In this document: positions 26,476-35,336 of the stretch, piece by piece
How the letters are laid out: the number at the start of each line of letters is the position of its first letter
Position numbering within the stretch: position 1 is the first letter of the stretch
Assembly (NCBI GenBank): GCA_001941045.1
Contig: MSHD01000023.1
Span: 111,588-175,587 of the forward strand
Length of the DNA stretch: 64,000 bases
Direction: 5' to 3'
DNA from: Lachnospiraceae bacterium Zagget2
GTDB taxonomy: Bacteria; Bacillota; Clostridia; Lachnospirales; Lachnospiraceae
Translations under genes and position numbers: made by a program
Notes under the pieces: model-generated
What the model was told of the DNA's origin: nothing
The model's database searches: none
What the model saw: the letters and a program-made list of their open reading frames with translations, nothing else

Positions 26476-27441
26476 ATGAAAATTGTAGTGTTGGACGGTT
26501 ACACGGAAAATCCGGGCGATATCAGCTGGGCGCCCCTGGAAGCGCTGGGGGAACTGACGGTGTATGACAGGACTGCCTATGAGGAGTCCCCGCTGATCGC
26601 AGAGCGCATCGGTGATGCGGAGATTGTCGTTATGAACAAGACGCCGATCAGCAAAGAGACGATCGACAAGTGCCCGAATCTGAAAGCAATCGCAGTACTG
26701 GCTACCGGTTACAATGTAATCGATTATGAGTATGCGAAGAGTAAGAATATTCCGGTGATGAATGTACCGGTTTACGGGACGGACAATGTGAGCCAGTATG
26801 CGGTAGGTCTGCTTCTGGAAGTCTGCTCGCATTTCGGCCATCACAGCGATTCCGTACATGCCGGCGAGTGGGCGGCGAACCCGGACTGGTGTTACTGGCA
26901 TTATCCGATGATCGAGGTCTCCGGAAAGACCGCAGGTATCATCGGCCTCGGCCGTATCGGCCAGAATACCGCGAAGATCCTGAACGCGATGAATATGAAG
27001 GTGCTTGCCTACGATTCCTTCCAGAGCGATGCAGGACGCGCAGTTGCCGAGTATGTGGAGCTGGATGAACTGCTGGCAAAGTGTGACTTCATTTTCCTGC
27101 ACTGCCCGCTGTTCCCGTCGACGGAAGGCATTATCAATAAGGAGAACATCGCGAAGATGAAGGACGGCGTTGTGATCATCAACAACAGCCGCGGTCAGCT
27201 CGTTGTCGAGCAGGATCTCTATGAAGCGCTGGAGAGCGGAAAGGTCGCAGCGGCGGCACTGGACGTTGTCTCCACGGAGCCGATCAGGGAGGACAATGTT
27301 CTTCTGAAGGCGAAGAACTGCCTCATCACGCCGCACATCTCCTGGGCGACGAAGGAAGCCCGCGAGCGCATCATGAATACGACTGCGGAGAATATCAAGT
27401 CCGTGATCGACGGTGCGCCGGCCAATGTGGTGAATAAATAA
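26476..27441 (+). CDS. D-2-hydroxyacid dehydrogenase, glycerate dehydrogenase/hydroxypyruvate reductase-like
   Basis: A 321-residue NAD-dependent D-isomer 2-hydroxyacid dehydrogenase. The Rossmann motif is AGIIGLGRIGQ, the catalytic Arg is in INNSRGQLV, the Glu in VVSTEPI and the His in LITPHISWAT. It probably interconverts hydroxypyruvate and D-glycerate. A glycerate kinase lies 1.15 kb downstream, past an oppositely oriented transporter gene, and together they would feed 2-phosphoglycerate into glycolysis. The operator box on its promoter links it to the RpiR regulator at 32333. ATG 26476 follows AAGGAGA. Confidence 0.88.
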   Translation: MKIVVLDGYTENPGDISWAPLEALGELTVYDRTAYEESPLIAERIGDAEIVVMNKTPISKETIDKCPNLKAIAVLATGYNVIDYEYAKSKNIPVMNVPVYGTDNVSQYAVGLLLEVCSHFGHHSDSVHAGEWAANPDWCYWHYPMIEVSGKTAGIIGLGRIGQNTAKILNAMNMKVLAYDSFQSDAGRAVAEYVELDELLAKCDFIFLHCPLFPSTEGIINKENIAKMKDGVVIINNSRGQLVVEQDLYEALESGKVAAAALDVVSTEPIREDNVLLKAKNCLITPHISWATKEARERIMNTTAENIKSVIDGAPANVVNK

Positions 27442-27454
27442 TCGATACAAAAAT

Positions 27455-27498
27455 AAAAACGCCTCGCGAATGCAGGATTCGCGAGACGTTTTTTTTGT
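27455..27498. terminator. Bidirectional terminator
   Basis: AAAACGCCTCGCGAAT and ATTCGCGAGACGTTTT pair with one mismatch around a GCAGG loop, with A and T runs on the two sides, between convergent genes. Confidence 0.88.
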
Positions 27499-28430
27499 TA
27501 CAGGAAAAGCTGGAAAAGGGCGATCATCATCGGCATGGTGATGATCGACAGAAGCGTCGTCATAACGTTGATTTTGCCTGCATAGAGAGAATCGTGTCCG
27601 TAGAGCTGGCTGATCTGCGTAACGCTGGTGGCGGTCGGTGCCGCGACCGCGAGATAAGTGATCAGAAGGAACGACTTCGCTCCTTCGCTCCCGGAAGCAA
27701 GGCCGCTGACTTTCAGAATGACGAGGGCGAGCAGCGGCAGAAAGATCAGCCGCAGAAAGGAGATAAAATAAATACGCGGCTTTGTAAAAATCTGTTTCAG
27801 ATCGCTGTCTGCGATGAGCATGCCGATAACGAACATACTTAAGGGGCCGACGGTGGAGCCTATCGTATCTATGGTGGAGCCGAGCAGTTCCGGGAGAGGA
27901 AAGCTGCTGATAAACAGAAACAGGCCGACGAAGACGGATATCATATTGATGTTCAGGAGCAGATCTTTCAGGTGAAATTTCCTGGCTCCGCTCAGCAGCG
28001 TGCGGCCGTGCGACCAGATGAACACGGTCTGAACACACAGGTAGGAGCAGGCGTAGATGACCCACCCGGAACCGAGCATATAGCTTACGAGTGGGAGAAT
28101 CAGATTTCCGCTGTTTGAGTAATAAATGGAAGCCAGCTCAACCGCGTCAAGATGAAAAACGCGGCGCAGGAGATGGCTTATGAGAAGCAGGAGAATCTGA
28201 AGGAGCGCGGAGGCAATCAGCGTCAGCTTCAGTCCCGCTACGGCATCCGGCGTGACATCCACCAGAAAGGCGCTGATCACAGAGCAGGGCATGACTGCGT
28301 AGAGCAGAATCTTTGAGATGACCTGGCTGTCCTCGCTCTTCAGAATATTCAGTTTTACAAGAATATACCCCACAAAAATCATGAGAAACAGTTTTATGAT
28401 CTGCTGCGAGAGCAAAATACTTATCTGCAT
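27498..28430 (-). CDS. AEC family transporter
   Basis: A protein of about 310 residues that is almost entirely hydrophobic, with roughly ten membrane helices in two five-helix repeats; SKILLYAVMPCSVISAF and AAPTATSVTQISQLYG match the auxin efflux carrier (AEC) family. Members export or import small organic acids and malonate; the substrate here is unknown. Placement between glycerate dehydrogenase and glycerate kinase suggests a related acid, but this is inference. ATG 28430 is chosen because AGAGGGA lies 6 bases before it. Confidence 0.88.
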   Translation of the reverse strand: MQISILLSQQIIKLFLMIFVGYILVKLNILKSEDSQVISKILLYAVMPCSVISAFLVDVTPDAVAGLKLTLIASALLQILLLLISHLLRRVFHLDAVELASIYYSNSGNLILPLVSYMLGSGWVIYACSYLCVQTVFIWSHGRTLLSGARKFHLKDLLLNINMISVFVGLFLFISSFPLPELLGSTIDTIGSTVGPLSMFVIGMLIADSDLKQIFTKPRIYFISFLRLIFLPLLALVILKVSGLASGSEGAKSFLLITYLAVAAPTATSVTQISQLYGHDSLYAGKINVMTTLLSIITMPMMIALFQLFL

Positions 28431-28590
28431 GAGAATTCCCTCTTTTCTTAAGTGCTTCAAAACGGTTCCATTTTAGGTATCATTCGGGAATCTGTCAAGT
28501 ATTGGAAAGAAATGTGCGAATTTCTGTTTACAAGCCCGGGAGAAATCTTATATAATAAAAATAACTTTTTTCAAAGGAGAAGGAAAAGCG

Positions 28591-29727
28591 ATGAAAGTAG
28601 TGATAGCGATTGACTCCCTGAAGGGAAGCTTAAGTTCCATGGAAGCGGGACGCGCGATTGAGAGAGGAGTGAGAAAGGCGCTTCCGCAGGCAGAGGTCCT
28701 CGTAAAGCCGGTGGCTGACGGCGGAGAAGGCACGACGGAAGCCTTCGTAGAGGGAATGGGCGGAGAGCCGGTACAGACGAAGGTACATGGACCGCTCGAG
28801 ACGCCGGTGACGGCGGAATACGGACTGCTCCGCGAGTCCGGCACCGCGATCATGGAGATGGCGGCGGCTGCCGGTATTATCCTGATCGGCAAGGACAAGC
28901 GCCCGCTTGACGCGACGACCTATGGCGTTGGCGAGATGATCCGGGACGCGATTGGCCGCGGCTGCCGGGACTTTATTGTCGGCATTGGCGGCAGCGCCAC
29001 GAACGATGGCGGTATCGGTATGCTTGCGGCGCTGGGATATGAGTTCCTCGATGAGAAGGGAGAGCCTGCAGGAATCAGCGCTTCCGCGCTTGGTAAGGTT
29101 GCCTCTATCCGTATGGACAAGGTGATTCCGGAGCTGAAGGACTGTCATTTCCGTGTGGCCTGTGATGTGAACAATCCGCTCTGCGGAGAGACCGGAGCTA
29201 CTTATATTTTCGGGCCTCAGAAGGGTGTCACAGAGGATATCAAGGAGCAGCTGGATCAGGATATGGCGTCCTTTGCAAAGGTCGCAGTGGCGGCGACAGG
29301 CAGAGACTGCACACTCACGGCGGGAGCCGGAGCTGCGGGCGGCCTTGGCTACGCATTCCTGACCTTCCTGAACACGGACCTGCAGCCCGGCATTGAGCTT
29401 GTGATGAGTGCGGTGGAGATGGATCGTGCGCTTGAGGGTGCGGATCTGGTCTTTACCGGCGAGGGTCGTCTCGACCAGCAGACCGCGATGGGAAAGGTTC
29501 CGGTCGGTATTGCAAAGATGGCGAAAAAGCATGGCGCAAAGGTAGTGGCACTGGCCGGCTCGATTGCTCCCGGAGCGGAGGCCTGCAATGAAAACGGGAT
29601 CGACGCATTCTTCCCGATCCTGCGGGGCGTGTGCACGCTTGATGAAGCGATGTATCCCGGGACAGCCGCGCAGAATATGGAGAATACGGCGGAGCAGGTC
29701 GCCCGTCTTGCGGCGGCGCTTTCCTGA
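28591..29727 (+). CDS. Glycerate kinase (GarK/GlxK type)
   Basis: A 378-residue glycerate kinase type I: IAIDSLKGSLSS, VADGGEGTTEAF, VGIGGSATNDGG, FTGEGRLDQQT and the Gly-rich LTAGAGAAGGLG segment are all present. It phosphorylates D-glycerate, giving 2-phosphoglycerate in this family. With the dehydrogenase at 26476 it forms a hydroxypyruvate-to-glycolysis route. It has its own leader; the split transketolase follows after 120 bases. Confidence 0.94.
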   Translation: MKVVIAIDSLKGSLSSMEAGRAIERGVRKALPQAEVLVKPVADGGEGTTEAFVEGMGGEPVQTKVHGPLETPVTAEYGLLRESGTAIMEMAAAAGIILIGKDKRPLDATTYGVGEMIRDAIGRGCRDFIVGIGGSATNDGGIGMLAALGYEFLDEKGEPAGISASALGKVASIRMDKVIPELKDCHFRVACDVNNPLCGETGATYIFGPQKGVTEDIKEQLDQDMASFAKVAVAATGRDCTLTAGAGAAGGLGYAFLTFLNTDLQPGIELVMSAVEMDRALEGADLVFTGEGRLDQQTAMGKVPVGIAKMAKKHGAKVVALAGSIAPGAEACNENGIDAFFPILRGVCTLDEAMYPGTAAQNMENTAEQVARLAAALS

Positions 29728-29753
29728 GGCCGCGGCAATTCTGCAGCAATGAC

Positions 29754-29784
29754 TTGAAAATTTCAGGATTTATGTTAGTATAAA
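29754..29784 (+). promoter_or_regulatory. Probable transketolase promoter
   Basis: TTGAAA (29754-29759) is followed 16 bases later by TAGTAT (29776-29781) within TAGTATAAAT. The -35 box is part of the short palindrome TGAAAATTTCA (29755-29765), a compressed relative of the RpiR-like boxes. Confidence 0.4.
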
Positions 29785-29849
29785 TTCGTGTGCATAAGTG
29801 ATTGCAGTGGTATAGAGCAGTTAAGAACATTTCAGAAAAGGAGAAAACC

Positions 29850-30689
29850 ATGCAGACTTTAGAACTGAAAAAGATTGCAAACGAAGTCCGCAAAGGGATT
29901 GTGACCAGCGTGCACAGCGCGAAGGCAGGACATCCCGGCGGCTCTTTGTCTGCGGCGGACATTTTCACGTATCTCTATTTTGAAGAGATGAACATTGATC
30001 CGAAGAATCCGAAGGACCCGGACCGGGATCGTTTTGTACTGTCTAAGGGCCACACCGCGCCGGGCTATTACAGCGCGATGGCACAGAGGGGCTATTTCCC
30101 GGTGGAAGAGCTTCTGACGCTTCGTCATGTGGGCAGCCGCCTGCAGGGACATCCATGTATGCAGGATCTTCCGGGCATTGACATGTCGTCCGGTTCCCTC
30201 GGACAGGGCATTTCCGCAGCAGTCGGTATGGCAATCGCAGGCAAGCTGGATGGAAAGTCCTATCGTGTCTATACCTTGCTTGGAGACGGCGAGATTCAGG
30301 AGGGACAGGTCTGGGAGGCGGCTATGCTGGCCGCGCACCGGAAACTGGACAATCTTGTGGTGATCGTGGACAATAACGGCCTGCAGATCGACGGAAAGAT
30401 CGAGGATGTCAACTCCCCGTATCCGATTGACAAAAAGTTCGAAGCGTTCAACTTCCATGTAATTAATGTGGCAGATGGCAACGATATGGATCAGCTCAGA
30501 GCCGCATTCGAGGAAGCAAAGACTGTGAAAGGACAGCCGACGGCGATCATCGCGAAGACCGTCAAAGGCAAGGGCGTTTCCTTTATGGAAAATCAGGCAT
30601 CCTGGCACGGCACGGCGCCGAACGACGAGCAGTACGCAGTGGCGATGGCAGATTTGGAGAAAGTGGGTGAAGCGTTATGTCAGAAGTAA
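29850..30689 (+). CDS. Transketolase N-terminal subunit
   Basis: A 279-residue protein equal to the N-terminal TPP-binding half of transketolase: HSAKAGHPGGSLSAAD, SKGHTAPGYYS, the TPP motif GDGEIQEGQVWEAAMLAAH ending near VDNNGLQ. With the next gene it forms a split transketolase, moving two-carbon ketol units in the non-oxidative pentose phosphate pathway. ATG 29850 follows AAAAGGAG; the genes overlap by 13 bases. Confidence 0.95.
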   Translation: MQTLELKKIANEVRKGIVTSVHSAKAGHPGGSLSAADIFTYLYFEEMNIDPKNPKDPDRDRFVLSKGHTAPGYYSAMAQRGYFPVEELLTLRHVGSRLQGHPCMQDLPGIDMSSGSLGQGISAAVGMAIAGKLDGKSYRVYTLLGDGEIQEGQVWEAAMLAAHRKLDNLVVIVDNNGLQIDGKIEDVNSPYPIDKKFEAFNFHVINVADGNDMDQLRAAFEEAKTVKGQPTAIIAKTVKGKGVSFMENQASWHGTAPNDEQYAVAMADLEKVGEALCQK

Positions 30690-31615
30690 AGAAGATCGCG
30701 ACGAGAGAGAGTTACGGAAAAGCTCTGGTAGAACTGGGCGAACAGAATCCGGATATTATCGTGCTGGACGCGGATCTTGCGGGCGCGACGAAGACCGGCG
30801 TTTTCAAGAAAGCCTTCCCGGACCGTCATATCGACTGCGGTATTGCGGAGGGAAATATGATGAGTGTTGCGGCGGGCCTGTCCACTGCGGGCAAGATTCC
30901 CTTTGCATCCACTTTCGCGATGTTTGCGGCCGGCAGAGCTTTTGAGCAGGTGCGCAATTCCATCGGCTATCCACATATGAATGTAAAGATCGGTGCGACC
31001 CATGCGGGTATTTCCGTCGGCGAGGACGGCGCGACGCATCAGTGCAATGAGGACGTTGCTCTGATGCGTACGATCCCGGGTATGACGATTATCGTTCCCT
31101 CTGATGACGTGGAGGCGAGAGCTGCGGTGAAGGCGGCTGCGGAGTATGTGGGACCGGTCTATATGAGATTTGGACGTCTCGCGGTTCCGGTTATCAATGA
31201 CAATGCGGATTATAAGTTCGAGATCGGCAAGGGTATCACGCTGCGCGAGGGCACGGATGTGACGATCATCGCTACAGGTCTGGAAGTCTGCGAGAGCCTG
31301 GAGGCAGCGAAACTCCTTGAGGCGGATGGCATTTCCGCTGAGGTGATCAATATCCATACGATCAAGCCGCTGGATGTGGAACTGGTCGTCGCGTCCGCGA
31401 AGAAGACCGGCAAGGTTGTGACGGTGGAAGAGCACTCGATCATCGGCGGCCTTGGCGGCGCGGTGGCGGAAGCCCTCTCGGAGAATGCACCGACGAAGAT
31501 GCTGCGCATCGGCGTCGAGGATCGTTTCGGCGAGTCGGGGCCTGCGAAAGTACTGCTTGAGAAGTTCGGGCTGGATGGAAAGGGTATTTACGGAAAGATC
31601 AAAGCCTGGCTGTGA
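30677..31615 (+). CDS. Transketolase C-terminal subunit
   Basis: A 312-residue protein holding the pyrimidine-binding and C-terminal domains: DADLAGATKTG, FPDRHIDCGIAEGNMM, ATHAGISVGEDGATHQ and VVTVEEHSIIGGLGGAV. It pairs with the N-terminal subunit encoded upstream with a 13-base overlap. A terminator follows. Confidence 0.95.
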   Translation: MSEVKKIATRESYGKALVELGEQNPDIIVLDADLAGATKTGVFKKAFPDRHIDCGIAEGNMMSVAAGLSTAGKIPFASTFAMFAAGRAFEQVRNSIGYPHMNVKIGATHAGISVGEDGATHQCNEDVALMRTIPGMTIIVPSDDVEARAAVKAAAEYVGPVYMRFGRLAVPVINDNADYKFEIGKGITLREGTDVTIIATGLEVCESLEAAKLLEADGISAEVINIHTIKPLDVELVVASAKKTGKVVTVEEHSIIGGLGGAVAEALSENAPTKMLRIGVEDRFGESGPAKVLLEKFGLDGKGIYGKIKAWL

Positions 31616-31631
31616 TGCATGACGGATAATC

Positions 31632-31662
31632 AAAAGGAGTATGGGCTGCCATACTCCTTTTT
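31632..31662. terminator. Terminator between transketolase and luxS
   Basis: AAAAGGAGTATGG (31632-31644) and CCATACTCCTTTTT (31649-31662) form a perfect stem ending in T5, with an A run for the opposite strand; the flanking genes are convergent. Confidence 0.88.
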
Positions 31663-31692
31663 ACTACACAGAATTATGATGCTGACTGCGGA

Positions 31693-32172
31693 TCATCCCG
31701 GATAATGCAGGCGTTCATCGCTGATATCGTAGAGCACCTCGTCCAGATATCTCCGGGCGAGCCATTTTGCCATCGGAAGGTTCATGTCCAGATAGTTCCC
31801 GCAGTCCTGCGGGGCGGCTCCGGGGACATCCCCCTCAAAATCGCGGATAAACTCATACATCTCGATCAGCAGGTTCACAATGTCGGCTGAATCAAAGTCA
31901 CCTGTCAACAGCAGATAGAATCCGGTCCGGCAGCCCATGGGCCCGAAATAGACGGTCTTGTCTGCGTAGAGCGGGTGATTGCGCAGGAAGGTCGCACCGA
32001 GATGCTCGATGGTGTGGACTTCCGCCGTATTCATGACCGGCTCGTCGTTCGGGCTGGTCATACGCAGATCGAAAGTGGTGACAACTGTGCCTCCGACCGG
32101 GTCTTTTCTCGATACATAGACGCCGGGAATCAGGCGGATGTGGTCGACAGTAAAACTCGTGATTTTTTTCAT
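31693..32172 (-). CDS. luxS: S-ribosylhomocysteine lyase LuxS
   Basis: A 159-residue LuxS with zinc ligands His53, His57 (VHTIEHLG) and Cys124 (PQDCGNY), and the catalytic Cys81 in GPMGCRTGF. It splits S-ribosylhomocysteine to homocysteine and DPD, the AI-2 precursor. On the minus strand a promoter TTGCTT-N17-TATAGT (32224-32196) stands before it. The operon at 33345 has an LsrF-like aldolase and an FGGY kinase, which could in principle handle AI-2-type sugars, but no Lsr transporter is present. Confidence 0.97.
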   Translation of the reverse strand: MKKITSFTVDHIRLIPGVYVSRKDPVGGTVVTTFDLRMTSPNDEPVMNTAEVHTIEHLGATFLRNHPLYADKTVYFGPMGCRTGFYLLLTGDFDSADIVNLLIEMYEFIRDFEGDVPGAAPQDCGNYLDMNLPMAKWLARRYLDEVLYDISDERLHYPG

Positions 32173-32195
32173 AACAGTTCAGCCTCCTTTCCCCC

Positions 32196-32224
32196 ACTAT
32201 AGCAAAGTCATTCGGTGAAAGCAA
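32196..32224 (-). promoter_or_regulatory. luxS promoter
   Basis: Minus-strand TTGCTT (32224-32219) and TATAGT (32201-32196) are 17 bases apart; GAAAGGAGG precedes the luxS ATG. Confidence 0.6.
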
Positions 32225-32332
32225 GAAATAAAATCCGGCACTGGATTTTTCCGTGCAGATAGAGTATGATAGTCCCATATGAACAGACTGCGGCGAAAGC
32301 GCCCCGCAGCCGGAAGGAGATGAGGCGGCTTT

Positions 32333-33184
32333 ATGAATACAGGTTCCTGTCTGATCAATCTAAAGGGCAAATTGAATATCCTGACGGATTCCGAGAGAAA
32401 AGTGGCGGAGTATATTCTGGAGCACTATATGGACGTCCTGAATGATACCGTGACCGAGCTGGCAAAGAAGGCGGATGTCAGCGACGCGACGGTGGTCCGC
32501 TTCTGCAGGAGCGTTGGGTATAAAGGATATCAGGATCTGAAGATCAATCTGGCGCAGGATGCGATTGCTCCCTATAAACATCTGAATACTTCACTGGAAA
32601 AGGATGATACCCCGGAGCGGATTTCAGAAAAAGTGATCCGCTCGGAGATCGATACGCTCGAGGAGACGCTGCACATTCTGGACTGGCAGGAGATGGAGCA
32701 TGTAGCCACGGCGATATATGAGGCAAAGCGCGTTGTGTTTTTTGGCATGGGAGGGAGCGCCCTGGTCGCGGCGGATGCCATGCACAAATTTCTGAAGATC
32801 GGGATCTGCTGCATGATTCAGATGGACACGGATGTGCAGAGCATGCAGTCTTCCGTGTTGAAAAAAGGAGACGTTGCGTTCGGCATTTCTCATTCCGGCT
32901 ACAACCGGCATGTCATCGAGTGCCTGCAGAATGCGAAAGAAGGCGGCGCGACGGTGATCGGACTGACGACGCTGGGGGATTCCCCGATGCAGAAGGTCTG
33001 CGATCATCTGCTGGCGACCTCCTCCGGGAGAGAGACGATTTTCAAATCCGAGTCTGTGGCGGCGCGCATCGCGCAGCTGTCGGTGATCGATTCTCTTGTG
33101 GCGATTCTGTCCTGTAAGAATTACGATGAGGCGAACGATGCGATTCAGAAGACGCGCAGAGCTACTTCAGGAGGAAAATACTGA
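32333..33184 (+). CDS. MurR/RpiR family regulator with SIS domain
   Basis: A 283-residue regulator with an N-terminal RpiR HTH (VTELAKKADVSDATVVRFCRSVG, about 40-62) and a C-terminal SIS sugar-phosphate-binding domain (VFFGMGGSALVAADAMHKF; GDVAFGISHSG). Such proteins respond to sugar phosphates. The next operon has a TGAAA-N5-TTTCA palindrome over its promoter, the usual kind of RpiR site, and a near-identical box lies before the glycerate dehydrogenase gene. It is therefore the probable regulator of both. Confidence 0.9.
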   Translation: MNTGSCLINLKGKLNILTDSERKVAEYILEHYMDVLNDTVTELAKKADVSDATVVRFCRSVGYKGYQDLKINLAQDAIAPYKHLNTSLEKDDTPERISEKVIRSEIDTLEETLHILDWQEMEHVATAIYEAKRVVFFGMGGSALVAADAMHKFLKIGICCMIQMDTDVQSMQSSVLKKGDVAFGISHSGYNRHVIECLQNAKEGGATVIGLTTLGDSPMQKVCDHLLATSSGRETIFKSESVAARIAQLSVIDSLVAILSCKNYDEANDAIQKTRRATSGGKY

Positions 33185-33249
33185 AAAGAAGAAATAATTT
33201 TTCAGACTCAAATTGGGAATTGGCAACTTGCACAATTTTTGAAAATGAA

Positions 33250-33311
33250 TTTGTAATAAATTTACAAAAATACAATTTATAGTTGAAATTTTATTTCACA
33301 GGGAGTATAAT
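33250..33311 (+). promoter_or_regulatory. Promoter and operators of the alcohol dehydrogenase-TRAP operon
   Basis: TTGAAA (33283-33288) and TATAAT (33306-33311) are 17 bases apart. TGAAATTTTATTTCA (33284-33298) is a near-perfect palindrome over the -35 box and spacer. A second inverted repeat, TTTGTAA...TTACAAA, lies at 33250-33268. Confidence 0.72.
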
Positions 33312-33344
33312 TCAGGTATCAAAAAAAGGAAAGGAAATTTGACT

Positions 33345-34391
33345 ATGAACATGAGAGCAGTGGTTCTGGAAGGACCGAACAAGTTTCATGCAGTTTCCGA
33401 CTATCCAAAGCCGGAGATCACTGACGGTGAGATGCTTCTGAAGATGGAGCGCGCCGCGATCTGTGGGACAGACATTCGTATTCTCGAGGGAAAGAAGACG
33501 AAGGATGTCCGCTATCCGTCCGTTATCGGCCATGAGATGTGTGGTACGATCGTGGAGATCGCAGACGGAGTAGAAGGATTCGCGATTGGAGACAAGGTCG
33601 CGATCGCGAACGTGATTCCCTGCGGCTGCTGTCCGATGTGCCGGATGGGCCGTGAGAATGTCTGCATGAACCGTCAGGCGATCGGTTATGAGTTTGATGG
33701 CGGTTTCGCTGAGTATGTACGTATTCCGCAGGTTGCGATCCGCAGCGGCAACGTCGTGAAGCTTCCGGAGCATGTGACCTTCGCAGAGGGCGCTGTGATC
33801 GAGCCCCTGTCCTGCTGCCTGCGCGGCCAGCGCAATGCGGGCGTAAAGTTCAATGACAACGTTCTGATCGTTGGCGCAGGCCCGATCGGTCTGATGCACG
33901 TAATGCTTGCAAAGGCGGCCGGCGCGCGCAGAGTCATCGTCAGCGAGCTGAACGAATATCGCAGAGGCAAGGCTCTGGAGTGCGGTGCTGATATCGTGGT
34001 TGACTCCACGAAGGAAGATCTGGAGCAGATTGTGATGAGAGAGACGAAGGGTATCGGCATGGATGTTATCATCATGGCGATCGGCGTGCCGTCTCTGGTG
34101 ACCCCGACGATCAAGCTTGCCCGCAAGGGTGGCGCGGTCAGCCTCTTTGCAGGATTCACGAAGGGCGTGATGGCTGACCTGGATCCGAACATCATCCACT
34201 ACAACGAACTGATCGTGACCGGTTCCAGCGCTTACAAGCGTCAGGATTATCTGGATGCATCGGAGATGGTGATTAACGGATATCTCGATCTGAAGCCGAT
34301 CATCACTCATACATATAAGATCGAAGATTTCCAGGCGGCTTATGAGATGAACAAGAGCGGCGCCGGCCTGAAGATCGAGATCGAGCCCTGA
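33345..34391 (+). CDS. Zinc-dependent alcohol (polyol) dehydrogenase
   Basis: A medium-chain dehydrogenase of 348 residues with the catalytic zinc site (Cys in AICGTDIR, GHEMCG), the structural zinc cluster CGCCPMCRMGRENVC and the Rossmann motif VGAGPIGLM. It is close to sorbitol/threonine-type dehydrogenases and probably oxidises a sugar alcohol or related hydroxyl to a ketose-like product for the kinase and aldolase downstream. ATG 33345 follows AAAGGAAA. It is first in the operon and directly under the operator-bearing promoter. Confidence 0.88.
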   Translation: MNMRAVVLEGPNKFHAVSDYPKPEITDGEMLLKMERAAICGTDIRILEGKKTKDVRYPSVIGHEMCGTIVEIADGVEGFAIGDKVAIANVIPCGCCPMCRMGRENVCMNRQAIGYEFDGGFAEYVRIPQVAIRSGNVVKLPEHVTFAEGAVIEPLSCCLRGQRNAGVKFNDNVLIVGAGPIGLMHVMLAKAAGARRVIVSELNEYRRGKALECGADIVVDSTKEDLEQIVMRETKGIGMDVIIMAIGVPSLVTPTIKLARKGGAVSLFAGFTKGVMADLDPNIIHYNELIVTGSSAYKRQDYLDASEMVINGYLDLKPIITHTYKIEDFQAAYEMNKSGAGLKIEIEP

Positions 34392-34464
34392 TAAGGGGAA
34401 CGCACTGGTTCACAGGAGTCGATAAGGACTCTTAATAAAATAAATAAAAGAGGAGAGAAAGAAA

Positions 34465-35307
34465 ATGGCATTATTAGGCAAAGAAGTGAGAATGAGCAGA
34501 CTGGTAAACCCGAAGAGCAACAAGATGATGGCGATCACGGTTGACCATGCGATTTCCAGAGGAATCGCTCCGATGACCGGTATCCAGGATGTGCAGACCG
34601 CTATCGACAAGATCGTCGCCGGCAGACCGGACGCTATGACGATGACCGGCCCGATCGCGGAGCGTTGCCTCGCAAAGCATGCTGGCAAGGTTTCCCTGCT
34701 CTGCAAGATTTCCAGCTACTCTCCGGTGTCTCCGACTTCTGACATCGTATTCGGCAGCGTGGATTCTGCGATTGCTCTTGGCGCGGACGCCGTATCCATG
34801 GGCGCGATGACCCTGGGCGATTTCCAGAATGAGCAGTTCGAGGCGATCGGCAAGGTTGCTCTGGAGTGCCGCCTGAAAGGAATGCCGCTGATCGGACATG
34901 TGTATCCGAAGGGAGAGAGCGTACCGGCTGATAAGAGAACCGCATGGGAGAACATCGCATACTGCGTGAGAAGCGCCTGCGAGCTCGGCATGGATATCGT
35001 GAAGACGACCTACACCGGCGATCCGGAGTCCATGGCGAAAGCGATCTCCTGCGTACCGTCCAGCTTCCGTGTTGTGATTCAGGGCGGCGATGCCTGCAAG
35101 ACGCTTGACGATTATCTGAACATGACCTACGAAGCAATGCAGTGCGGCGTCGGCGGCGTCACGATGGGCCGTTTTGTCTGGGATTACAAGGATGTGACGG
35201 CGCTTGTGATTGCGCTTCGCTACATCATCCATGAGGGCTATACGCCGAAGCAGGCGAAAGAGCTTCTGGCACAGCTTGAGAACGACAAGAATTACGATCA
35301 GTTCTGA
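34465..35307 (+). CDS. DhnA/LsrF-type class I aldolase family protein
   Basis: A 280-residue TIM-barrel protein of the COG1830 family (class I fructose-bisphosphate aldolase DhnA, LsrF, ADH-synthase). Supporting segments are ITVDHAISRG, ADAVSMGAMTL, the Schiff-base lysine region GMDIVKTTYTGDP, VIQGGDACK and GVTMGRFVWDY. It probably cleaves or condenses a phosphorylated ketose made by the FGGY kinase. The precise substrate is unknown; the LsrF-like thiolase role is an alternative. Confidence 0.8.
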   Translation: MALLGKEVRMSRLVNPKSNKMMAITVDHAISRGIAPMTGIQDVQTAIDKIVAGRPDAMTMTGPIAERCLAKHAGKVSLLCKISSYSPVSPTSDIVFGSVDSAIALGADAVSMGAMTLGDFQNEQFEAIGKVALECRLKGMPLIGHVYPKGESVPADKRTAWENIAYCVRSACELGMDIVKTTYTGDPESMAKAISCVPSSFRVVIQGGDACKTLDDYLNMTYEAMQCGVGGVTMGRFVWDYKDVTALVIALRYIIHEGYTPKQAKELLAQLENDKNYDQF

Positions 35308-35336
35308 TTTGTAAACAGCATATAAGGAGTTACAGA

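Noticed and set aside
26440..28065. Minus-strand open frame of 541 codons
   Set aside because: It runs antisense to glycerate dehydrogenase, through a terminator and across part of the AEC gene in another frame; its composition (very rich in Arg, His and Ser) is not protein-like.
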